DNA of 64,000 bases. Origin: Mediterraneibacter gnavus ATCC 29149 (lineage in GTDB: Bacteria > Bacillota > Clostridia > Lachnospirales > Lachnospiraceae). The notes beneath the pieces are model-generated. The model searched no databases. It was not told the origin of the DNA and saw only the letters and a list, made by a program, of their open reading frames with translations. The stretch is from assembly GCF_008121495.1 (NCBI RefSeq), contig NZ_CP043051.1, positions 3,057,001 through 3,121,000 on the forward strand, given 5' to 3'. Both the position numbers and the translations under genes were made by a program. Shown here piece by piece: positions 8,585-15,652 of the stretch. Position 1 is the stretch's first letter; each line of letters starts with the position of its first letter.

Positions 8585-9078
8585 GTTTGTATTTAGAAGA
8601 AGAAGGAGAAATCACACTTCCGTTTGAAACGAAAGAAGTGGCAGATCTGGTGGTGGAAGCCGCATTGGAATATGAGGGATGTCCTTATGAAGCAGAGATC
8701 AATCTGCTGCTGACCACAGACGATGAGATCCACCGGATGAACGAGGAGTTTCGTCAGATCGACCGGGCAACGGATGTTTTGTCGTTTCCGATGCTGGAAT
8801 ATGAGACTCCGGGAGATTTCTCGTTTGTGGAAGAGGAGGCCGAAGCATTTAATCCGGAATCTGGAGAACTGATGCTTGGTGACATTGTTATTTCCAAGGA
8901 GAAGGTACTTGCACAGGCAGAGGCCTATGGACACTCACCGAAACGGGAATTTGCATTTCTGATCGCACACAGTATGCTTCATTTGTTCGGATATGATCAT
9001 ATGGAAGAAGAGGAGCGTCTGGTCATGGAAGAAAGACAGCGTGAGATCATGGAAAAAGTCCAGATTTTAAGGGCGTGA
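8581..9078 (+). CDS. ybeY: Endoribonuclease YbeY (16S rRNA 3'-end maturation)
   Basis: 165 residues. The C-terminal HSMLHLFGYDH motif is the three-histidine zinc site of the YbeY family, and the FRQIDRATDVLSFPM segment is the conserved upstream signature. YbeY is a metallo-RNase acting in 16S rRNA maturation and ribosome quality control. Translation is coupled to phoH by an ATGA overlap, and the next gene starts 12 bases later. Confidence 0.95.
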   Translation: MSLYLEEEGEITLPFETKEVADLVVEAALEYEGCPYEAEINLLLTTDDEIHRMNEEFRQIDRATDVLSFPMLEYETPGDFSFVEEEAEAFNPESGELMLGDIVISKEKVLAQAEAYGHSPKREFAFLIAHSMLHLFGYDHMEEEERLVMEERQREIMEKVQILRA

Positions 9079-9090
9079 CGGAGGAGACGG

Positions 9091-10815
9091 ATGGCAGATA
9101 TACAGAAGAACAAAAGAAGAAAAAAACAGTCGAAAGAGAATGAATTTTTGATACAGGGAGCAATCCTTGCAGCGGCGGCAGTGATTGTAAAGATCATCGG
9201 GGCATTGTACCGGATTCCGCTGACCAATATTATCGGAGATGAGGGAAACGGATTTCTCGGATATGCATATGAGATTTATGCGATGGCACTGATGCTGTCC
9301 TCCTTCAGTCTTCCGATCGCGGTATCCAAGCTGGTCTCCACAAAGATGGCGATGCACCAGCCAAGAAACGCCTTTCGAATTTTTAAATGTGCAATGATGT
9401 TTGCGGTTTCCGTGGGGGCAGTTGTGGCACTGGCAATCTTTCTGGGGGCAGATATGATCTCCAGACATCTGATGGAATCGCCGCTTAGTGTCTATACACT
9501 CAAGGTGCTGGCTCCGGCGCTGTTTATCGTGGCAGTGCTCGGTGTAATGCGCGGATATTTTCAGGGAATGGGAACTATGGTTCCGACTGCGATCTCCCAG
9601 GTTTTGGAGCAGATCATCAATGCAACAGTCAATATCGTAGGAGCCAGCATCATGATCAAAGTGGGGATGGCAGCTGCGAAAAAGCAGGACAATCCTTTGC
9701 TTGAACCGGCCTATGGGGCAGCGGGAGGAACGGCGGGAACGGCTACGGGAGCACTGGTCGCACTGTTGTTTTTGATGTTTGTGTTTGTACTGTTTCAAAA
9801 AGTGATGATGCGGCAGATGAGAAGAGACCGCACGAAACATCAGGATGGATATGGGCAGATTTTGAAGGTTCTTCTTTTGACGATCGCCCCGATCCTGTTC
9901 AGTACGGCAATCTATAATATCAATCAGATTATTGACCTGACCTTGTTTGCAAAGATCATGGCAGCACAGGGAGTTACCTTGAAAGAATATATCATTCCAC
10001 AGGGAATTTACACAGGAAAATACAATACGTTGATCAACATCCCGCTTGCGATGGCGAACGGACTTGCAGCATCTGTTATTCCGGCACTGACAGCGGCAGT
10101 TGCCTCCAGAAACCGGACGCAGATGCAGAATAAGATCAATCAGACGATCCGTCTTACCATGCTGATCGCGATTCCTTGTTTTGTGGGATTTGTGGTACTG
10201 GCATCGCCGATCATGCAGTTCCTTTACGGAGATTCCAGAACGGAGCCTGCACTGATGCTGGCATCCGGGGCGATCACAGTTGTGTTGTACAGTTCCTCAA
10301 CAGTTACAAACTCGATTCTGCAGGGACTGGACCGGCTGACTGCACCGGCAAAGAATGCGCTGATTTCACTGGGGATCCATCTTGTGGCAGTCCTTTTGAT
10401 GCTGGTTGTTTTCAAATGGGGGATTTATTCTCTCGTATTCAGTAATGTGATCTTCAGTTTTTGTATGTGTGTACTGAATATGAAGGATGTATATAAGGCA
10501 AGTGGATTCAGACAGGATTTCAAGACCTGTTATATCAAGCCGTTTCTGGCAGCTTTGATCATGGGAGTGGCGGCATTTGTGTCCAATAAGCTTCTTAGCG
10601 CCCTGATGCCGGGAAGATTTCTGGCAAATGGACTTTCTATCATCATTGCCATGCTGGTGTACGCAGTGGCGGTGATCCGGGTAGGAACGCTTTCCGAGTC
10701 AGATATGCTGGCACTTCCAATGGGCGGACGGATCTTAAGAGTCTGCAAACGTTTTAAGATTTTTCCACAGGAGAGAGACCTGGACGATGATGATGACATT
10801 GAATATCTGGATTGA
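9091..10815 (+). CDS. Polysaccharide/lipid II flippase-like membrane protein (SpoVB/YtgP, MATE-like fold)
   Basis: 574 residues with a basic N-terminus, then about 14 transmembrane segments. The opening FLIQGAILAAAAVIVKIIGALYRIPL and the repeated inverted-topology segments match the SpoVB/YtgP/MurJ group of the MOP superfamily, which flip undecaprenyl-linked precursors, including lipid II, across the membrane. The C-terminus is strikingly acidic (five Asp in a row before IEYLD). It follows ybeY by 12 bases with a strong SD (GGAGGAG). Its place after yqfCD suggests a role in sporulation or cell-wall synthesis. Exact substrate is not readable. Confidence 0.85.
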   Translation: MADIQKNKRRKKQSKENEFLIQGAILAAAAVIVKIIGALYRIPLTNIIGDEGNGFLGYAYEIYAMALMLSSFSLPIAVSKLVSTKMAMHQPRNAFRIFKCAMMFAVSVGAVVALAIFLGADMISRHLMESPLSVYTLKVLAPALFIVAVLGVMRGYFQGMGTMVPTAISQVLEQIINATVNIVGASIMIKVGMAAAKKQDNPLLEPAYGAAGGTAGTATGALVALLFLMFVFVLFQKVMMRQMRRDRTKHQDGYGQILKVLLLTIAPILFSTAIYNINQIIDLTLFAKIMAAQGVTLKEYIIPQGIYTGKYNTLINIPLAMANGLAASVIPALTAAVASRNRTQMQNKINQTIRLTMLIAIPCFVGFVVLASPIMQFLYGDSRTEPALMLASGAITVVLYSSSTVTNSILQGLDRLTAPAKNALISLGIHLVAVLLMLVVFKWGIYSLVFSNVIFSFCMCVLNMKDVYKASGFRQDFKTCYIKPFLAALIMGVAAFVSNKLLSALMPGRFLANGLSIIIAMLVYAVAVIRVGTLSESDMLALPMGGRILRVCKRFKIFPQERDLDDDDDIEYLD

Positions 10816-10840
10816 CAAAATCAAGTGAACTGAATAAAAC
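10812..10840 (+). promoter_or_regulatory. Promoter of the BofC-like gene
   Basis: TTGACA (10812-10817, overlapping the flippase stop codon), 17 bases, then TAAAAC (10835-10840). Transcription would begin near 10847, just before the left arm of the hairpin at 10851. Confidence 0.65.
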
Positions 10841-10850
10841 CGGTACAAAG

Positions 10851-10915
10851 AGCCAATACTGTATGAAAAAAGGAGTCGGACTTTTATGAAGAAGAAATAC
10901 TGTATTGGCTTTTTT
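10851..10915 (+). promoter_or_regulatory. Terminator-like hairpin whose loop holds the SD and start codon
   Basis: AGCCAATACTGTAT (10851-10864) pairs with ATACTGTATTGGCT (10897-10910) at 13 of 14 positions and is followed by six T (10910-10915). The 32-base loop contains AAAAGGAG (10868-10875) and the ATG at 10886. The right arm is coding (codons 4-9). The structure has the form of an intrinsic terminator or attenuator that a translating ribosome would disrupt. Confidence 0.7.
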
Positions 10916-11242
10916 GTGGTCTTGTTTGTGTTTGTCAGTCTGCTCGGAATCGGATATCAGGTGAGTTACCAGTATGTGATGGACAGGCAGATGGCGCGGC
11001 AGCAGGATAAACAGCAAAGAAGTGTTGCCGTGAAAGGGGAAGCAGAAAAAAATGAAGGATATTATCTGGCAGAGCTGCATGGCTATGTGGTCGTCTATCT
11101 GTTTGATCAATCTACAATTTATGAATTTACAGACATTCCGTTTGAAGAACTGCCGAAAGAAGTGCAGACAAATGTAAAGCAAAAAAAATATGTTGAAACA
11201 GAGGAGGAACTTTACGCATTTCTGGAAAATTATTCCAGCTAA
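10886..11242 (+). CDS. Small membrane protein with BofC C-terminal-like domain
   Basis: 118 residues: an N-terminal membrane segment (about residues 5-26), a short basic linker and a domain from about residue 50 reading YYLAELHGYVVVYLFDQSTI, then YEFTDIPFEELP. This resembles the C-terminal domain of BofC, the forespore protein that restrains the sigma-K checkpoint protease in Bacillus; similar stand-alone membrane-anchored versions occur in clostridia. The assignment rests on pattern only. The gene has its own promoter and an unusual terminator-like hairpin around its start codon. It follows a probable sporulation/cell-wall operon. Confidence 0.6.
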   Translation: MKKKYCIGFFVVLFVFVSLLGIGYQVSYQYVMDRQMARQQDKQQRSVAVKGEAEKNEGYYLAELHGYVVVYLFDQSTIYEFTDIPFEELPKEVQTNVKQKKYVETEEELYAFLENYSS

Positions 11243-11314
11243 AAAACAGCGGGGTAGACGAAAATCGAGAAATAGTGTAAGATGGAGAAAGAATTTTTGG
11301 GAAAGGATAAGATT

Positions 11315-11536
11315 ATGGACGAACAAAAGGTAAAAAGAATCAATGAACTGTATAGAAAATCAAAAGCAGAAGGACTGACTGATGCGGAAAAGAAAGAACA
11401 AAAGATTCTCAGGCAGGAATATATTGATGCATTCAAACGCAATTTGAGAAGTCAGCTCAATAATATTGATGTGGAAGAAAAAGACGGTACAATCGTCAAT
11501 CTGGGAGAGAAATTTGGAAACAAAGCGGGACATTAG
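11315..11536 (+). CDS. DUF896 family protein (YnzC-like)
   Basis: 73 residues, entirely helical and charged. The pattern KRINELYRKSKAEGLTDAEK followed by KEQKILRQEYIDAFKRNLR is the DUF896 signature; its Bacillus members YnzC and YneB are small cytosolic proteins of unclear function, one of them in the SOS operon with yneA. The ATG at 11315 follows AAAGGAT; an upstream in-frame ATG has no SD. Its 3' end overlaps the next gene by 23 bases. Confidence 0.85.
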   Translation: MDEQKVKRINELYRKSKAEGLTDAEKKEQKILRQEYIDAFKRNLRSQLNNIDVEEKDGTIVNLGEKFGNKAGH

Positions 11537-12083
11537 AAAACAGATGTTATGCGCCAGAGACCGGCTGACAGACAGAGAGTGGGAGACATACAGTGACAGG
11601 ATCACAGAGCAGGTTGTCTCCCATCCTTTATTTGTGCAGGCGAAAGAAATCTGGTGTTATGTATCTATGGGAAAAGAAGTGTGTACAGAACAAATTCTGG
11701 TAAGTGCGTGGAGAGCGGGAAAAAGAACCGCAGTGCCTAAAGTGACCGGAAAACGGGAGATGAAGTTTTACTACATAGAATCGTTGAATGATCTGGAAAC
11801 AGGAGCGTTTGGAATTTTGGAGCCGAAAGAAGAGAAAAAAGGGGCAGACTGCTGCCTGGAAAAATCGGATCTCTTGATGCTTGTTCCCGGCGTTTCGTTC
11901 GATCCGGCGGGAAGAAGGATCGGATATGGAGGAGGATTTTACGACACGTATCTTCAGAAAATGGAAGGATGCCATACGTTTGGACTTGCGTTTGAGGTGC
12001 AGATGGCAGATCAGATTCCTGCTGAGGCACATGACATTCGGATGGAATATGTGATGACAGAAAAGAGGTGCTGGAAATGCTGA
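11514..12083 (+). CDS. 5-formyltetrahydrofolate cyclo-ligase
   Basis: 189 residues. ETKRDIRKQMLCARDRLTD at the N-terminus and GRRIGYGGGFYDTYL near the C-terminus (the ATP/folate-binding loop) identify the enzyme that converts 5-formyl-THF to 5,10-methenyl-THF using ATP. The start is best placed at TTG 11514, with GGGAGAG at 11503-11509; longer ATG starts at 11466 and 11469 would add residues with no family resemblance. The gene therefore begins inside DUF896 in another frame and ends inside DUF4250, forming a tight translationally coupled trio. Confidence 0.9.
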   Translation: METKRDIRKQMLCARDRLTDREWETYSDRITEQVVSHPLFVQAKEIWCYVSMGKEVCTEQILVSAWRAGKRTAVPKVTGKREMKFYYIESLNDLETGAFGILEPKEEKKGADCCLEKSDLLMLVPGVSFDPAGRRIGYGGGFYDTYLQKMEGCHTFGLAFEVQMADQIPAEAHDIRMEYVMTEKRCWKC

Positions 12084-12259
12084 CAGGATTACCGAAAGAT
12101 CCGATACTTCTTCTAAGCGTGGTAAATACAAAACTGAGAGATTATTATCCAAGCCTGGATGCTCTCTGTGATGATATGGACGTTTCAAGAGAAGTGCTGG
12201 AGGAAAAACTCGGCATGATCGACTACAGATACGATGCAGAAAAAAATCAGTTTGAATAG
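12077..12259 (+). CDS. DUF4250 domain protein
   Basis: 60 residues. LPKDPILLLSVVNTKLRDYY, then LDALCDDMDVSREVLEEKL and DYRYDAEKNQF, is the DUF4250 pattern, a short protein family of unknown function in Firmicutes and some Bacteroidetes. GAGG at 12065-12068 supports ATG 12077, which lies 7 bases before the end of the cyclo-ligase gene. A hairpin terminator follows. Confidence 0.8.
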   Translation: MLTGLPKDPILLLSVVNTKLRDYYPSLDALCDDMDVSREVLEEKLGMIDYRYDAEKNQFE

Positions 12260-12271
12260 TGGATGAAAGGT

Positions 12272-12297
12272 AAGGCAGGGAAATATCCCTGTCTTTT
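12272..12297 (+). terminator. Terminator after DUF4250
   Basis: AAGGCAGGGA and TCCCTGTCTT form a 10-bp stem (one G.T pair) around an AATA loop, with T residues at the end and an AT-rich tail. It closes the DUF896/cyclo-ligase/DUF4250 unit ahead of the riboswitch region. Confidence 0.65.
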
Positions 12298-12346
12298 GAA
12301 ATTTTATAAACTTAGAAGGTTTTACTGGATAAATGCAGGAAATTAA

Positions 12347-12355
12347 TGCTATAAT
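12347..12355 (+). promoter_or_regulatory. Extended -10 promoter of the corrinoid importer operon
   Basis: TGCTATAAT is a perfect extended -10; no good -35 lies 17 bases upstream. The start point would be near 12362, about 20 bases before the first riboswitch stem. Confidence 0.6.
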
Positions 12356-12380
12356 ATTTCGGACTGCATGCAATGTGCAG

Positions 12381-12535
12381 ACGGCTTCAGTGTTTTGGCT
12401 TAATAAGGAACAATGTGCAATTCATTGGCAGCTTATCCCTGAGGTAAGGCGGACAAAATTTCAGATACCATTGCAGAGAATTCTGTGAGAAGGTGAAATG
12501 GCGGGAGATGCCAAGCCCTAAGACTTGCTGAAGTC
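12381..12535 (+). ncRNA. Cobalamin riboswitch aptamer
   Basis: The B12-box consensus (rAGYCMGgAgaCCkGCC) is matched at 13 of 17 positions at 12513-12529. It pairs through AAGCC (12513-12517) with GGCTT at 12397-12401. An outer stem joins CTTCAG (12385-12390) to CTGAAG (12528-12533). Between them AAGGAA is followed by a CAAT...ATTG hairpin containing GTGCAATTC, the usual P4-P5 arrangement (AGGGAA...GGTGcAAatC). The gene downstream is a BtuF-type binding protein, which fits. The sequence is divergent in the CCACTG region, so this may be a variant subclass. Confidence 0.8.
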
Positions 12536-12597
12536 ATCTTACGATTTCTTGATAAGAAGAAAGAGAAAGGGGACGAGGTAGATGAAGACCTGATCAT

Positions 12598-12645
12598 GAC
12601 CTTTTATCAATAGAGCAACTGGGATAAAATTGATAAAGAAAGGTC
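12598..12645 (+). promoter_or_regulatory. SD-sequestering hairpin (riboswitch expression platform)
   Basis: GACCTTT (12598-12604) pairs with AAAGGTC (12639-12645), and TATCAAT (12605-12611) with ATTGATA (12629-12635), with a 3-base bulge. The SD of the next gene (AAAGG, 12639-12643) is inside the stem. TTGATAAG at 12549-12556 repeats the right arm and could pair with the left arm instead, acting as an anti-sequestor. This implies control of translation. Confidence 0.7.
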
Positions 12646-12652
12646 AAAGTTT

Positions 12653-13696
12653 ATGAAAAAGAAAATAGTAAGCTGCATCCTGTGTGCAGCAGCGACGATA
12701 TCTCTTGTTTCCGGATGTGGAAGCAATAAGGAGACAGAAACTGATAAAAAAGAAGCTCATGCAGAAAAATCGGTACAATCAGAAGATCGTAATTATGAAC
12801 CGGTTACAATTCAGCTGAATCTGGAGCGATCCGGGCTGGGAAAAAATGTAGAGTATACCTTTAAGCAAAAACCGGATCATGTGGTTGCTTCCGGAGATCA
12901 GATGGCAGATTTGTTTTTTGATCTGGGCTTAGAGGAGCAGATGGCCGGATACACGAAAGGGAGTTGCTGGAGTCTTGTCTCGGAATATCCTGCAAGAGAT
13001 TCTGTACCACAGATCGCAGAACCCGGAGTGAACCTGTCATCTGTTTCAAAGGAAGAACTGCTTGCTACAGGCTGTGATTTTCTGATCGGCTGGGATTCCG
13101 TATTTTCAGATAAAAATTTCAGTACAGAATTCTGTGACGAAAATGGAATTGCCATGTATTTCCCATATGTATGCTCAGACAGTGCCACATTTGAAGATTT
13201 GTACAAAGACTATGAGACACTGGGCAAGATTTTTCAAGTGGAAGAAACTGCAGAGCAGAAAATACAAAAAATGAAGGATACACTTCAGGATGTGAAAGAG
13301 GCGCTTGGAGAAGATGCATACAAGAACCCGAAAAAAGTGTTTGTCTATGATTCGGGAGAAGATGCCCCTTTTACAGCATGCCAGGGGATGCCGGGAGATA
13401 TTTTGAAATCGGCAGGCGCCATCTCTATTTTTAATGACATTGAAGCCGGGTGGGCAACCCCTTCCTGGGAAGAAGTGGTAGAACGTGATCCGGATGCAAT
13501 CCTCCTTTTAGACTATGATGGAGATGTAGAAGAAAAGGCAGAATTTCTTCGCACCAATGCTGCAACAAAAGATTTAAGGGCAATCAAAGAAGGAAAAATC
13601 TATTCTGCATGCTGTGCAGACATGCAGGGCTCTGCCGGATCAGCAGCTGCAGTTGAAGAAATTGCAAAGCAGTTATATCCAGATTGTTTTCAATAG
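12653..13696 (+). CDS. btuF: Corrinoid (cobalamin) ABC transporter, substrate-binding lipoprotein
   Basis: 347 residues with a lipoprotein signal peptide ending in LVSGC (lipidated Cys22), then an acidic linker and a class III periplasmic-binding fold. VVASGDQMADLFFDLGLEEQMAGY and the later DPDAILLLDYDG and YSACCADMQG segments follow the BtuF/FhuD pattern of two lobes joined by a long helix. The sequence alone cannot separate iron-siderophore from vitamin B12 binding. The cobalamin riboswitch directly upstream and the FecCD permease and ATPase downstream make corrinoid uptake the best call. Expressed from the promoter at 12347 under translational riboswitch control. Confidence 0.8.
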   Translation: MKKKIVSCILCAAATISLVSGCGSNKETETDKKEAHAEKSVQSEDRNYEPVTIQLNLERSGLGKNVEYTFKQKPDHVVASGDQMADLFFDLGLEEQMAGYTKGSCWSLVSEYPARDSVPQIAEPGVNLSSVSKEELLATGCDFLIGWDSVFSDKNFSTEFCDENGIAMYFPYVCSDSATFEDLYKDYETLGKIFQVEETAEQKIQKMKDTLQDVKEALGEDAYKNPKKVFVYDSGEDAPFTACQGMPGDILKSAGAISIFNDIEAGWATPSWEEVVERDPDAILLLDYDGDVEEKAEFLRTNAATKDLRAIKEGKIYSACCADMQGSAGSAAAVEEIAKQLYPDCFQ

Positions 13697-13717
13697 GAAA
13701 GGGAGTTCTTCTATTAC

Positions 13718-14779
13718 ATGAAAGAATTAAATAAAAGACAGAAAAGAGTAAGGCACCTGTCCCTGTTTTGCGCTGTATTTGTGTGCAGTGTTTTAGCGGT
13801 AGGTTGTTCCGTTTCCTTTGGAGCTGTCAAGATTCACCCTTTTGAAGTATTTCGTATTATTATGAACCATCTGTCAGGGCGGGAGATATTTTTCCCGACA
13901 TGGGAAACCAATATGGAAACAATTATCTGGAATATCCGACTTCCAAGAGTTGTGCTTGCGTGGTTTGTAGGTGCCGGACTTTCTGTGTGTGGAGTACTGA
14001 TGCAGGCGTTGACAAAAAATGCTCTGGCAGATCCTTATGTACTTGGTATTTCTTCCGGAGCTTCAGCAGGAGCGGTATGTGCCATCATCACAGGCTGTTT
14101 TCATTTTGCAGGCGGATACGGAACCATGTTTGGAGCAATTTGCGGAGCGGCCCTGGCAATTGTATTATCCATGGCGATTGCAACATATAAGGGAACCGTT
14201 ACTTCGACACAGCTGATCCTGGCGGGGATTGCGACTTCTGCGTTGTTTAGCGGGATCACCAATCTGATCATTTACGGGTATCATACCGGATCGGATAAGA
14301 CAAAGACAGCACAATACTGGATGGTAGGTTCTTTGAGTGGCGCAAGCTGGGAGAAAGTCAAATATGTTGCAGCTGCTTTTCTGATTACAGTCTGCATCAT
14401 TCTTCTTTTTACAAGAGAACTGGATATGCTGCTTTTGGGAGATGGCACTGCTGAGAATCTGGGAGTCAATGTAACAAGAATCAAAATGGTTGTGATCATC
14501 ATGGCTGCCGTATTGACCGGAATTGTGGTCTCTGTCAGTGGAGTGATCGGCTTTATCGGGCTTGTTGTTCCACATATTGCGAGAAGAATGGTAGGATCAC
14601 GGCATACGATAGTATTACCGTTTGTAATTGTTTTGGGCGGATTGTTTACTGTACTGGCAGATTTTCTCTCGCGGGTGATCGTTGCACCGGAGGAGCTCCC
14701 AATCGGAATTATTGCGGCTTTGTCCGGCGCACCGTTTTTCCTGTATCTGATCCGCAGGGGAAGGAGGAAGAGCACATGA
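13718..14779 (+). CDS. btuC: Corrinoid ABC transporter permease (BtuC/FecCD family)
   Basis: 353 residues with about ten membrane segments. NIRLPRVVLAWFVGAGLSVCGVLMQALTKNALADPYVLGISSGAS is the N-terminal FecCD signature, and GVIGFIGLVVPHIARRMVG contains the cytoplasmic coupling helix that contacts the ATPase. It follows btuF by 21 bases and overlaps btuD by four (ATGA). Length and motifs match the BtuC/FhuB-half/FepD group. Confidence 0.88.
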   Translation: MKELNKRQKRVRHLSLFCAVFVCSVLAVGCSVSFGAVKIHPFEVFRIIMNHLSGREIFFPTWETNMETIIWNIRLPRVVLAWFVGAGLSVCGVLMQALTKNALADPYVLGISSGASAGAVCAIITGCFHFAGGYGTMFGAICGAALAIVLSMAIATYKGTVTSTQLILAGIATSALFSGITNLIIYGYHTGSDKTKTAQYWMVGSLSGASWEKVKYVAAAFLITVCIILLFTRELDMLLLGDGTAENLGVNVTRIKMVVIIMAAVLTGIVVSVSGVIGFIGLVVPHIARRMVGSRHTIVLPFVIVLGGLFTVLADFLSRVIVAPEELPIGIIAALSGAPFFLYLIRRGRRKST

Positions 14780-15552
14780 ACCATAGCTTTTTGACAGTTC
14801 GCGGATTGGACTACAGTATTGATGGAACCGAGATTCTGCAGGATGTTTCTCTGGAAGTACCGGAAGGCACTTTTGTCGGGCTGATTGGTCCCAATGGCTG
14901 CGGAAAATCAACGTTGCTGAAAAACATATACAAAACGTACAGACCACAGAAAGATACCGTTTATATCGACGGGAAGGATGTTGTTTCGCTGTCAGCGAAA
15001 GAGATGGCAAGACAAGCAGCAGTTGTCGCACAGGAAAATCAGACCGAATTTGATCTGGAAGTGCTTGATATGGTTATGTATGGACGCTATGCACATCGTA
15101 GGTTTTTAGAAAAGGAAACAGAAGAGGATCTTGCAATCTGCAGGCGTTTTTTAGAAGAAGTGGGACTGAAAGGATACGAAAACCGCTCTTTTTTCAGCTT
15201 GTCCGGAGGAGAAAAACAAAGGGTGCTCATGGCAAGAACGCTTGCTCAGGAGAGCAGACTGATTCTCCTGGATGAGCCGACGAATCATCTGGATATCCGG
15301 TTTCAATATCTGTTGATGGAGATCTTAAAGAAACAGGATGCGACGATTTTTTCTTCCGTTCATGATCTGAATATTGCAGCCATGTACTGCGACAGAATTT
15401 TACTTATGGATCGGGGGAGGATCATCAAAGCGGGAACACCCGAAGAGATTCTTACCGAGGAAAATATTTTACAAATTTTTGGAATCCATGCGCAGATCAC
15501 GAAAAATCCGATTACGCAAAAGATACAAGTGTATTATATTCCGAAAGGATAA
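14776..15552 (+). CDS. btuD: Corrinoid ABC transporter ATP-binding protein
   Basis: 258 residues with all nucleotide-binding motifs in order: Walker A GPNGCGKST (about residue 38), Q-loop AAVVAQENQ, signature LSGGEKQR, Walker B LILLDEPTNHLD and the switch histidine in SSVHDLN. It belongs to the FecE/FhuC/BtuD subfamily and would drive the importer from the cytoplasmic face. It is the last gene of the btuFCD operon; miaB has its own promoter 18 bases after the stop. Confidence 0.88.
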   Translation: MNHSFLTVRGLDYSIDGTEILQDVSLEVPEGTFVGLIGPNGCGKSTLLKNIYKTYRPQKDTVYIDGKDVVSLSAKEMARQAAVVAQENQTEFDLEVLDMVMYGRYAHRRFLEKETEEDLAICRRFLEEVGLKGYENRSFFSLSGGEKQRVLMARTLAQESRLILLDEPTNHLDIRFQYLLMEILKKQDATIFSSVHDLNIAAMYCDRILLMDRGRIIKAGTPEEILTEENILQIFGIHAQITKNPITQKIQVYYIPKG

Positions 15553-15569
15553 CAGAGGATTGTTTTATC

Positions 15570-15598
15570 TTGAAAAACCAAATGGATTCGATTATAAT
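15570..15598 (+). promoter_or_regulatory. miaB promoter
   Basis: TTGAAA (15570-15575), 17 bases, TATAAT (15593-15598): a near-consensus promoter immediately after btuD. The leader is about 50 bases. Confidence 0.75.
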
Positions 15599-15652
15599 GA
15601 AAGCTCATATGGAATGCTAAGATATACGAAGAGATAGAGAGGAAGACAATTC

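Noticed and set aside
9067-9840. Long open frame antisense to the flippase gene
   Set aside because: Its product is Cys/His/Ser-rich with no motif, has no ribosome site and mirrors the coding frame opposite. The same holds for antisense frames at 22539-23195, 32371-33387 and 52852-53601.
12653-15552. Iron-siderophore rather than corrinoid importer
   Set aside because: Protein families alone allow it, but the cobalamin-type riboswitch directly upstream favours corrinoid.
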